DNA from: Spirochaetia bacterium
GTDB taxonomy: Bacteria > Spirochaetota > UBA4802 > UBA5550
DNA length: 5,926 bases
Assembly: GCA_031289575.1 (NCBI GenBank)
Contig: JAITPE010000048.1
Span: 1-5,926 of the forward strand
Direction of reading: 5' to 3'
Positions 1 to 5,520 of the stretch are shown piece by piece. A program made the translations under genes and the position numbers. The notes under the pieces were generated by a model. The model worked only from the letters and a program-made list of their open reading frames with translations. It did not search any database and had not been told where the DNA came from. The first letter of the stretch is position 1; each line of letters begins with the position of its first letter.

Positions 1-844
1 CTTCTATAACGTTTTTAATAATTCCGGGGATCTCGCGCAGCTTGTCAAATTCAGTATCGTACACAACGCCTATATTTAATGTTGCCCTTCGTTCGTTCAT
101 GCGCTTAAAATTGTGGAGCTCCGAACCGGTGAGCGCCGCGTTCGATACGACGATCTGTTCTCCGGTTACGCTTCTTATGCGGGTTGTCTTTATGCCTATG
201 TGTTCAACCGTTCCCTGAATATTATTGATAGCAATGAGGTCGCCTATTTCAAAGGTGTTGTCAAAAAATATAGAGAAATAACTGAAGATATCCTGCAGAA
301 CAGCCTGTGCGGCAAAGGCTACGGCAATGCCTCCGACTCCGAGGCCCGCTATGAAAGCCGACACCTTTATGCCGATATTATCGAGAAAAAGCAAAATGCC
401 TGTCACCCACAGCGCGAGCCGCAGGATGTTCATTATCACAGAACTCACATGTTTGCGGGCGCTGATATTCCCGCTCCTCGCCGCCCACGAATTGTAGAGC
501 CAAAAATGAATAACCGAGAGAAGAAAGCGGATTACAAAAAAAACACATATAAGCAAAATCGCTGCCTTGAGAAATGTGTATAGTTTACTATTCAACCTGA
601 GCTGAATCAAACACGTATAGAACAGCAAAAAATACGCCAGAGGCACCACATGATTCTTTATTGAATTTACAATAACATCGCCGTACGCGGAAGATGTCTT
701 CCCGGTGACGCGTATAATTCTACTTAAAACAACGCGCCTTATGATCATCAAAAAAAGACATCCGGCAATCAATAAGGCCGCGGCAATAGAATACTCAAGA
801 ATGGAGTTTCCGAAATAAACTGTTTGTCTCAATAGTTCAAGCAT
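1..844 (-). CDS. MscS-family mechanosensitive ion channel (3' end beyond window)
   Basis: The frame is open from an ATG at 844-842 to the left edge, giving 281 residues without a stop, so the C-terminus is missing. Hydrophobic segments lie at about residues 17-38, 64-82, 90-116 and 133-155. They are followed by the pore-lining helix at about 159-195, which carries the Gly/Ala-rich pattern AGLGVGGIAVAFAAQAVLQD. The start of the beta domain follows (FEIGD, then G-VE-IGI-TT-IR, VSNA-LT-S and NF-RM-RR at about 198-252). This order is the signature of the MscS family, whose members open under membrane tension to release solutes during hypo-osmotic shock. The extra N-terminal helices place it with the larger MscS-like channels rather than the three-helix E. 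coli MscS. It starts 3 nt after the stop of the DUF4139 gene, so the two are almost certainly co-transcribed. No strong Shine-Dalgarno of its own is obvious, and translational coupling is likely. The family call is firm; the exact subfamily is not. Confidence 0.93.
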   Translation of the reverse strand, partial: MLELLRQTVYFGNSILEYSIAAALLIAGCLFLMIIRRVVLSRIIRVTGKTSSAYGDVIVNSIKNHVVPLAYFLLFYTCLIQLRLNSKLYTFLKAAILLICVFFVIRFLLSVIHFWLYNSWAARSGNISARKHVSSVIMNILRLALWVTGILLFLDNIGIKVSAFIAGLGVGGIAVAFAAQAVLQDIFSYFSIFFDNTFEIGDLIAINNIQGTVEHIGIKTTRIRSVTGEQIVVSNAALTGSELHNFKRMNERRATLNIGVVYDTEFDKLREIPGIIKNVIE

Positions 845-847
845 GAT

Positions 848-2476
848 TTACTGCCAGTTCAGGTTACTGCCTTTAGGATACTTCACGCGGTACGCTGTTT
901 TAAAAATTTTTGTTTCTCCTGGTTTCAGCTCGTACTCCCATGTTATTACGCCGATATCCTCTTTGTTTACCGTCGGCTTTGTTGTATCCTTTAAAAGCTC
1001 AACCGATATTTCTTTGGATGTCGACAGCGGATACTGATCTTTAAGTACCATTTTTACAGGCTTGTTTTGATTATTGCGGACAGTGAGTTCGTAGACAAAC
1101 TCTCGCGTTTCGCCGCCGCCGAACAATTCGCCGCTGCTGTAATCCTTGAGCTGCTCGCGCTTTACAACAACCCTTTTATCTGTTCCGAGTGTGAGCGAGA
1201 GCTTTTCCTGAGTTGATGATGTTTGAATGTAGGTCTCTCCCATATACGTGCCGTCATAGGTAATGTTCGCGGCGCCGTTAAGGAGATTCAGCTTTTCCCA
1301 GTTTGAAATTTCGGCAAGCACATAGGTTTCGTAGTCAAGCTTTGGAACGCAGTAGTATTTGAACGATGCCGGAACATTCTGCGTTCCAAGATCTATGTTC
1401 TGTTCTTTCCCGTTTCCTGGAATGGAGTACGGCAGGGCGATGTTGTAGGTCAAGTTGAGCTGTGTTTCTATTGGACGAATAGAAACATCATCCTCCGCCT
1501 TCTCCGCCTTTTCATACTCCACTAATGTGTCTGATTCGTCGGCGTATGTATAGCTGTTTTGGATTGCCTCCTTGCTTTTTTTTTGCAAGATATGTTCAAT
1601 CTGCCTCAAAAACCAGGCGTTGAACAACGGAGCGGTTTTGCCTGCGCTCGGCGATGAGGTTGTGAGGGTGAGCTTTACCTTGTCCCATTCGATTCCGCTG
1701 GTTTGCCTTACCTTTGCCTTTGACACAATCTGTACCGGTTTATCGGTTGACGCGACATTGATGTCGTAGAATGGCGACCACGAAGCCGCGGATGTATAGT
1801 AGGTGACCGTAAACAGGCATTCATTTGCCGCGGGCGAGGACAGGCTGAGTTTGAGCGAGGCTGATGTTTTGCTGTTTCTGGTTTTTTCCTGCTCAAGCTG
1901 ATGCGTCAGGTTTTGCACCGATTCCCTAAGTTTTATTTCTCTTTCTTTATAGGTTCTGATTGTCCTTTCCAATTCGGCCGATTTGGCTCCGTAATAATCA
2001 ATGGTTTTGCCAAGCTCATCTATGCTTATGCTGCTCTTCTCGGTTCCCTCCGCCTTTTTGTCGGCGGCCTTCTTGAGGAGCGCGAGCATATTGTTGTTTA
2101 TCTTTATAGCGGCGCTTACTTCATCCAATTGCTTTTGCTGCTCTTCCAATTCGCTCTGTAGTTTTTTCACCTGCTGCCCCAGATTCTCCCCTGCGAGATA
2201 ATCAACGGAAAACTCAAATGATGAAACCATAACTCCGTTTGTTGTCTTCACCTTGATGCTGTTCCTGTCGAGCTTTGGGCTGAGACCTTCTATACGCAGT
2301 TCGCTGCTTCCTTTCACAAGCTGAGCTTTCGCGGCATGAACGAGTTCCGCTCCGTTGAAAAATACCGATGCCTCTTCTACATTAGATTTTACTGATTTTA
2401 CCGGTTCCGGCTCCGCCGTGAGAAAAACGGCCGCCGAGAATATAAAAGATACTGACAAGGCAATCCTTAATTTCAT
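848..2476 (-). CDS. DUF4139 domain protein (MuiA-like), secreted envelope protein
   Basis: This is a 542-residue protein. The start at 2476 was chosen over a longer frame reaching 2542 because AGGAG lies 6 nt upstream and the protein then opens with a classical signal peptide (MKLRIALSVSF..., likely cleaved after FLTA at about residue 21). The upstream extension would also overlap the promoter. After the signal come a DUF4140-like N-terminal beta region (about 30-95, with ASVFFNGAELVH), a long Glu/Lys/Gln-rich coiled coil (about 98-200), and a DUF4139 region (about 210-540). The DUF4139 region has its typical SASWSPFYDI, SGIEWDKVKLTLTTSSP and terminal ITWEYELKPGETK elements. The family is known as 'mucoidy inhibitor A-like'; its biochemical role is unsettled. 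Export to the periplasm or outer envelope is inferred from the signal peptide. It is the first gene of an operon with the MscS channel. Its promoter and first codons are duplicated at 3831-3980. A nine-A tract sits in the coding strand at 1584-1576. Confidence 0.93.
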   Translation of the reverse strand: MKLRIALSVSFIFSAAVFLTAEPEPVKSVKSNVEEASVFFNGAELVHAAKAQLVKGSSELRIEGLSPKLDRNSIKVKTTNGVMVSSFEFSVDYLAGENLGQQVKKLQSELEEQQKQLDEVSAAIKINNNMLALLKKAADKKAEGTEKSSISIDELGKTIDYYGAKSAELERTIRTYKEREIKLRESVQNLTHQLEQEKTRNSKTSASLKLSLSSPAANECLFTVTYYTSAASWSPFYDINVASTDKPVQIVSKAKVRQTSGIEWDKVKLTLTTSSPSAGKTAPLFNAWFLRQIEHILQKKSKEAIQNSYTYADESDTLVEYEKAEKAEDDVSIRPIETQLNLTYNIALPYSIPGNGKEQNIDLGTQNVPASFKYYCVPKLDYETYVLAEISNWEKLNLLNGAANITYDGTYMGETYIQTSSTQEKLSLTLGTDKRVVVKREQLKDYSSGELFGGGETREFVYELTVRNNQNKPVKMVLKDQYPLSTSKEISVELLKDTTKPTVNKEDIGVITWEYELKPGETKIFKTAYRVKYPKGSNLNWQ

Positions 2477-2570
2477 GTGCTGCTCCTCTTGTATGTAATG
2501 CAGGCAATGAATTAATGTAAAGAAGCCCGTATGGATTGTCAATCAAAATTGCAAGAGATTCACGGCACAC
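2420..2570. repeat. Direct repeat copy A: DUF4139 promoter plus signal-peptide start
   Basis: These 151 bp align with 3831-3980 in the same orientation with five substitutions and one 1-bp gap (about 96% identical). The repeat covers the last part of the promoter-upstream region, the promoter, the RBS, the ATG and about 19 signal-peptide codons. Similarity ends abruptly on both sides. Copy A is joined to the intact DUF4139 reading frame on its left and to the palindromic repeat and RhuM cassette on its right. Confidence 0.95.
2514..2542 (-). promoter_or_regulatory. Sigma-70-type promoter of the DUF4139-mscS operon
   Basis: On the minus strand a perfect -35 TTGACA (2542-2537) is separated by 17 nt from TACATT (2519-2514), which matches four of six -10 positions. 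Transcription would begin near 2507, giving a leader of about 30 nt before the ATG at 2476 that includes the AGGAG ribosome binding site. The identical promoter occurs in the duplicate at 3925-3953, so this copy probably drives the envelope operon and the other drives the RhuM gene. Confidence 0.75.
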
Positions 2571-2580
2571 GGCGCTGAAA

Positions 2581-2610
2581 CCCTTGCAAGGGAGACGCGA
2601 TTAATCGCGT
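2581..2610. repeat. Palindromic repeat downstream of the RhuM gene
   Basis: The segment holds two adjoining palindromes. CCCTTGCAAGGG (2581-2592) is a perfect 12-bp palindrome. GAGACGCGATTAATCGCGT (2592-2610) has a perfect 16-bp core, ACGCGATTAATCGCGT. The same 19 bp recurs at 3793-3811 on the other side of the RhuM gene. From memory, this sequence is a dispersed repeat seen in many Bacteroidetes and other host-associated bacteria, often as spurious 'DAINRV' translations; that recollection should be checked. It may mark the edge of a transferred cassette. Confidence 0.85.
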
Positions 2611-2665
2611 ATATTGTTTTACAGAGCTCATCTAAATTATAACAATAATTTTCCTCATTTTTCAC

Positions 2666-3739
2666 CTATTTCGTATTTAGCTTATTCACAAGTTTTTCAA
2701 AATCGCTCATATAATTGCGGTCCTGAATCACGCGAAATTCGCTGTATTCCGATATGGCTTTTTCATTGGCTTGCTCTTTGCTTACTTTACCCAACCCTTT
2801 TAGAATGGGATAGTCGTTCAATTTCAAAAATCCGCTCATAAACTCAATCCACTGTTCCATCGTAGTGGGCAAGTGACGTTCTGCACGTATTTCAGCCATA
2901 TCCAGAAAAGCCGAAACCACTAATGCAAGGCGTTTCAGTTCTTTCTCTTCGAGATAGTTTTTGGCAACGGTCACATCAGTCTTCAGGATTTTGCCGTCCG
3001 GCGCATATTTCCATGTCTGCAATCCCATATTGTCTTTGCTCCGGTCAGCGCGGTCGTAGATAATTTCAGCAGCCGTCCCACCCGCAACGGCAAAATGCAG
3101 TTGATTTTGAATAAAGGCGAAAAAATGCCGGGCAATTTCGCTGTTTTTTTCATAGTCGGAAGCAAGTGCAAATATATCAGTTATCTTCAGATAGATACGG
3201 CGTTCTGAAAGTCGGATTTCGCGAATGCGCTCCAGCATCTCGCGGAAATAACTTTCATCGAATTTATTGCCGTTCTTAAATCTGTCATCGTTAATAACAA
3301 ATCCCTTTTGAATGTATTCATGCAAAACACGGGTTGCAAACTTGCGGAATTGTGTAGCTTTAACGGAATTAACGCGGTAACCTACGGAAATAATTACATC
3401 TAAATTGTAGAACTGTATTTCTCTATTGACTTTTCTTTTACCCTCATTGCGAACTACTCGAATTTTTCGAGTAGTTGAAATCTCGTCTAATTCTCCATTT
3501 TTGAATATTTCCTGCAAGTGATATGTTATGGTATGCTCCTCTACATCAAACAAATTTGACATTATTTGCTGGCTCATCCACATATTCTCATCAGCAAAAT
3601 AAACTTCTACTTCGGTTTCGCCCTTTTCATTAGTGTAAAATGTCAATCCAACACGCTCGGGCATTTCTTTACTGAATTTCTTTCGCCATTCAATAATTTG
3701 ACTATCAATTTCTTTTTGGAGATTATCTTCTTTTTTCAT
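2666..3739 (-). CDS. RhuM-family protein (virulence RhuM family)
   Basis: This 357-residue protein starts at ATG 3739 and ends with TAG at 2666. The N-terminal third (about 44-150) carries the family hallmarks in order: WMSQQIMSNLF, a helix-turn-helix-like stretch ending IFKNGEL, YNLDVIISVGYRVNS at 111-125, then FRKFAT and YIQKGF. The C-terminal half has REIRLSERRIYLKITDI, a GGTAAEIIYDRAD block and WKYAPDGKILKTDV. Length and order fit a complete family member. RhuM was named from a Salmonella pathogenicity island; its molecular activity is not established. Family members are often scattered in accessory regions, and some database entries are annotated as RhuM/Fic. No Fic motif is present here. 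No Shine-Dalgarno is visible (the 16 nt before ATG read TATAACCAGAATAAAT), unlike the neighbours. The gene lies between two 19-bp palindromes and two copies of the DUF4139 5' region, and is probably transcribed from the duplicated promoter at 3953-3925. It was probably acquired horizontally. Confidence 0.92.
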   Translation of the reverse strand: MKKEDNLQKEIDSQIIEWRKKFSKEMPERVGLTFYTNEKGETEVEVYFADENMWMSQQIMSNLFDVEEHTITYHLQEIFKNGELDEISTTRKIRVVRNEGKRKVNREIQFYNLDVIISVGYRVNSVKATQFRKFATRVLHEYIQKGFVINDDRFKNGNKFDESYFREMLERIREIRLSERRIYLKITDIFALASDYEKNSEIARHFFAFIQNQLHFAVAGGTAAEIIYDRADRSKDNMGLQTWKYAPDGKILKTDVTVAKNYLEEKELKRLALVVSAFLDMAEIRAERHLPTTMEQWIEFMSGFLKLNDYPILKGLGKVSKEQANEKAISEYSEFRVIQDRNYMSDFEKLVNKLNTK

Positions 3740-3755
3740 ATTTATTCTGGTTATA

Positions 3756-3887
3756 TCACAACAAATACGATAAAAATATTAGGGGCTGAACAGAGACGCG
3801 ATTAATCGCGTCCATTCCTAAAAACTTATGGAGAAAAACGGCCGCTGATAATATAAAAGATACTGACAAGGCAATCCTTAATTTCAT
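3756..3887 (-). pseudogene. Orphan signal-peptide ORF, severed 5' end of a DUF4139 gene
   Basis: This 43-codon ORF starts at the duplicated ATG (3887-3885) with the same AGGAG-N6-ATG as the intact gene. Its first 19 residues (MKLRIALSVSFILSAAVFL) differ from the DUF4139 signal peptide only by Leu for Phe at residue 13. It then leaves the homology and reads through the palindrome (DAINRV) to a TGA at 3758-3756. It is best read as a truncated duplicate of the envelope gene start. It ends 16 nt upstream of the RhuM start codon, so if translated it could deliver ribosomes to the SD-less RhuM gene. Whether the peptide is made or stable is unknown. Confidence 0.7.
3793..3811. repeat. Palindromic repeat upstream of the RhuM gene
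   Basis: This is a second exact copy of GAGACGCGATTAATCGCGT, with an 18-bp perfect palindrome GACGCGATTAATCGCGTC at 3795-3812. It lies 53 nt before the RhuM start codon; the other copy lies 55 nt beyond the RhuM stop. Because the core is palindromic, orientation is nearly meaningless, but the flanking GAG is on the same side in both copies. The pair bounds a unit of about 1.2 kb. Confidence 0.85.
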
Positions 3888-3980
3888 GTGCTGCTCCTCT
3901 TGTATGTAATGCAAGCAATGAATTAATGTAAAGAAGCCCGTATGGATTGTCAAGGAAAATTGCAAGAGATCACGGCACAC
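3831..3980. repeat. Direct repeat copy B: duplicated DUF4139 promoter and start
   Basis: These 150 bp pair with 2420-2570 (see copy A). Here the coding side is cut off after about 19 codons and joins unrelated sequence leading to the palindrome and RhuM. The upstream side continues into the spacer next to the outer-membrane gene. This suggests that copy B's right flank is the original upstream flank of the operon. Differences from copy A include two substitutions in the signal-peptide codons and two just upstream of the -35 element. Confidence 0.95.
3925..3953 (-). promoter_or_regulatory. Duplicated promoter, now facing the RhuM gene
   Basis: TTGACA (3953-3948), a 17-nt spacer and TACATT (3930-3925) are identical to the DUF4139 promoter. 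No terminator-like hairpin with a U-tract is visible between it and the RhuM start, although the palindrome at 3793-3812 lies in the leader. It would produce a transcript carrying the orphan signal-peptide ORF followed by RhuM. Confidence 0.65.
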
Positions 3981-4008
3981 GCCGCGCCTATTGTCCGCCC
4001 GCCATATC

Positions 4009-4038
4009 ATTCTGCGGCTGCTCTCGCAGCCGCAGAAT
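4009..4038 (-). terminator. 13-bp perfect hairpin after the beta-barrel gene (putative terminator)
   Basis: A perfect stem ATTCTGCGGCTGC (4009-4021) and GCAGCCGCAGAAT (4026-4038) closes a 4-nt loop, which reads GAGA (a GNRA-type loop) on the minus strand. It starts 22 nt beyond the stop of the outer-membrane gene, the usual place for a terminator. There is no T-run after it in either direction, so it may act as a 3' stability structure or a Rho-associated end rather than a classical intrinsic terminator. Confidence 0.55.
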
Positions 4039-4060
4039 TAATTCAACAGTAAAAGAACTT

Positions 4061-4744
4061 TTAAAGTTTGAAACCGTACGCCGCGTTAATAGTAAACGCT
4101 CTTGTTTTTACATCCGTAACTAGATCACCATCCTCTGTGTATGCGTATGTTAAATCACTTCTGAATTTGGCGAATAGTAAAAGATTTCCGTTTGCCACAT
4201 CCAAATTAACGCCGGCGTCTATGAAGAAGCCGAGAACGCTGCTTGTGTCCGCAGAGAAATTTTCGGAGCTGCTGCCTACTTTTATTTTCGCATCGTTAGA
4301 CAGCGTTAAGCCATAGTACAGGCCGCCGCCTATCATGAATATACTGGGATACCAGTGCACGCCTAAAGGAATAGTGAGGTAGCTTAATTTGAAAGTTATT
4401 TCACAATCCGAAATGAATGTGTTTTTTTCATAAACAACCTTAAACGGTACACTGTCATAAGAAAGTCCGGTTGTGAGTGATACGGAATCGTTAAAGAAAT
4501 AATCGAATCCGCATCCTATGCTCCATGCAAAGGAATACTTTGTCGTACCATCTTTAAACCAGGTTGTGTTGCTGCCGTTGGTTAGATAATAACTTAAATC
4601 CGCTCCTGACCATACCGTAGCTGTTCCGCTTGACGCGCCAAGTCCAAAGCCCGGAGTTATAAGCATATCACCGTTGCTAAATGCAAACAATGAAGAACTA
4701 CCCGCAAATAATATGCAGGCAGAAAAGATAAGTTTTTTAAACAT
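4061..4744 (-). CDS. Secreted outer-membrane beta-barrel-like protein
   Basis: This 227-residue protein starts at ATG 4744, chosen because GGAGG lies 4 nt upstream and the frame then opens with a signal peptide (MFKKLIFSACILFAGSSSLFA, likely cleaved before FSNG at residue 22). An upstream in-frame TTG at 4840 would add 32 unlikely residues and bury the RBS. The mature part is rich in Gly, Ser, Tyr and Phe with alternating hydrophobic residues (for example GFGLGASSGTATVW, IPLGVHWYPSIFMIGGGLYYG, VLGFFIDAGVNLDVANG) and ends in a strand-like FTINAAYGFKL. This pattern and length suit a small outer-membrane barrel of roughly 8-10 strands. No lipobox is seen. The specific function is not recognisable; adhesion, porin or OmpA/OmpW-like roles are all possible. 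It has its own promoter far upstream (5040-5012) and a long leader containing a small G-tract ORF. Confidence 0.8.
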   Translation of the reverse strand: MFKKLIFSACILFAGSSSLFAFSNGDMLITPGFGLGASSGTATVWSGADLSYYLTNGSNTTWFKDGTTKYSFAWSIGCGFDYFFNDSVSLTTGLSYDSVPFKVVYEKNTFISDCEITFKLSYLTIPLGVHWYPSIFMIGGGLYYGLTLSNDAKIKVGSSSENFSADTSSVLGFFIDAGVNLDVANGNLLLFAKFRSDLTYAYTEDGDLVTDVKTRAFTINAAYGFKL

Positions 4745-4789
4745 ACGTCCTCCAAAAAAAAATTTATTTTTTCCACTTGTATAAGTGCG

Positions 4790-4828
4790 GGTAAGACGCG
4801 AGAAATCCTCGCTTCTTAGCGGTAAGAC
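4790..4828 (-). other. Leader hairpin between 8-bp direct repeats
   Basis: In the untranslated leader of the beta-barrel gene, GGTAAGAC occurs at 4790-4797 and again at 4821-4828 (plus strand). Between them GCGAG (4798-4802) can pair with CTCGC (4808-4812) over a 5-nt loop. A second small inverted repeat CACTT-GTAT-AAGTG lies at 4774-4787, just before the A/T-rich run next to the RBS. These could be regulatory RNA structure or the trace of a small insertion. No known riboswitch is recognised. Confidence 0.35.
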
Positions 4829-4902
4829 AAAAGGCGGCAATGGGTTATTTGTTAAATGGTGAATGAATGGAACGGCCGAGGCGGAGGAAGCTGTAAGGCA
4901 AT

Positions 4903-4968
4903 TTACGAATTTATAAGCATATGTGGCTGCCCCCCCATCATATGTGTAGTAGTTTTAATAGCTTTCAT
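4903..4968 (-). CDS. 21-codon leader ORF with a seven-G tract
   Basis: ATG at 4968-4966 is preceded by AAGGAG with 6-nt spacing, as strong an RBS as any in the window. It is the first start codon downstream of the promoter at 5040-5012. The product would be MKAIKTTTHMMGGQPHMLINS, ending in TAA at 4905-4903. The G-run (plus-strand C7 at 4930-4936) sits in codons 11-13. In the present state the ORF ends 158 nt before the beta-barrel gene. With one more G the frame would change to one with no stop until the end of the beta-barrel gene. It may be a leader peptide, a phase-variable N-terminus in its 'off' state, or the relic of a frameshifted gene. No homologue is recognised. Confidence 0.5.
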   Translation of the reverse strand: MKAIKTTTHMMGGQPHMLINS

Positions 4969-5011
4969 AAAATTCTCCTTTACACAAAAAAATAGAAACA
5001 TCAACTTTAGC

Positions 5012-5040
5012 AATATGCTTTATCAGTGTACCACGGTCAA
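5012..5040 (-). promoter_or_regulatory. Promoter of the leader ORF and beta-barrel gene
   Basis: On the minus strand TTGACC (5040-5035), a 17-nt spacer and CATATT (5017-5012) form a good sigma-70-like promoter (five of six and four of six matches). Transcription would start near 5005, about 37 nt before the leader-ORF ATG. No comparable promoter is seen nearer to the beta-barrel start codon, so the transcript should include the G-tract ORF. Confidence 0.65.
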
Positions 5041-5132
5041 GACTTTCTTTATTTAAAACCGAAAAATCGAACTTGAGAAATTATAAAAAAATCTTGTTGA
5101 TGTTTACACGATGATTATATTTGAATATACGA

Positions 5133-5519
5133 TTATTTTCGCTTTGAATATTTTTCATAGAATTTTATTAATTCTTCTTTTTTGATTTCCCCCTTTGCCA
5201 AATCAATTATTTTTTTATACAAGATTTCGTTCCTGCAGTTAAGTGTATATTGATTGATATCTAAAAATATCAATGAGCTTGTCAATGCTGTTCTTTTATT
5301 CCCGTCAATAAACGGATGATTTTGACAAATATGAAAGGCGTACGCGGCCGCCATTGCCGGAATTGATTTATGCAAATATTCCCCGTTAAAGCCGGATTGA
5401 GGAATATATATTGCCGAACTTAATAAATTTACATCCTTAACGCCGTATATTCCGCCGTAATTTCTTATTTGATCTTCCAGAATAATCAATACTTCAGATA
5501 GTGTTAAGAAAGTAATCAT
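5133..5519 (-). CDS. doc: Doc-type toxin (Fic/DOC family, death-on-curing)
   Basis: This 128-residue protein starts at ATG 5519, the usual length for a Doc toxin. Residues 68-78 read HPFIDGNKRTA, the Fic/Doc core motif with the catalytic His68, the acidic Asp72 and the Asn74-Lys75-Arg76 anion-binding loop. The GNK form, in place of the GNG-R of AMP-transferring Fic enzymes, is typical of Doc. Phage P1 Doc phosphorylates elongation factor Tu and so stops translation. The same activity is inferred here, not shown. Flanking features fit Doc: LTLSEVLIILEDQI at the start, GGIYGVKDVNLLSSAI at 22-37, and AAAYAFHICQN before the motif. The gene begins one base after the antitoxin stop (TAA-A-ATG) without a strong RBS, implying translational coupling that keeps toxin below antitoxin. 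The region is visibly AT-rich compared with the DUF4139 operon, consistent with horizontal transfer. No cellular target can be read from sequence. Confidence 0.93.
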   Translation of the reverse strand: MITFLTLSEVLIILEDQIRNYGGIYGVKDVNLLSSAIYIPQSGFNGEYLHKSIPAMAAAYAFHICQNHPFIDGNKRTALTSSLIFLDINQYTLNCRNEILYKKIIDLAKGEIKKEELIKFYEKYSKRK

Positions 5520-5520
5520 T

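Noticed and set aside
113..583. 156-codon open frame on the plus strand
   Set aside because: It is antisense to the well-supported MscS gene. Its translation is rich in His, Arg and Cys with no family pattern, and it has no RBS.
1571..1589. Programmed -1 ribosomal frameshift at an A AAA AAG heptamer in the DUF4139 gene
   Set aside because: The reading frame is CAA AAA AAA AGC, so the heptamer is out of register, and the shifted frame soon stops.
1901..2201. Two overlapping plus-strand frames with Leu/Phe-rich translations that look membrane-like
   Set aside because: They are the complement of the DUF4139 coiled-coil codons (Glu/Lys-rich helix read backwards), a common artefact.
2634..2651. 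AAATTAT-N4-ATAATTT hairpin as a RhuM terminator
   Set aside because: The stem is entirely A/T and has no U-tract after it, so it is too weak to claim.
4856..5056. 66-codon plus-strand frame across the leader region
   Set aside because: No RBS or homology. It runs over the minus-strand promoter and leader ORF, which are better supported.
5085..5091. T7 run on the minus strand after the doc gene as a terminator
   Set aside because: No GC-containing stem can be formed just before it.
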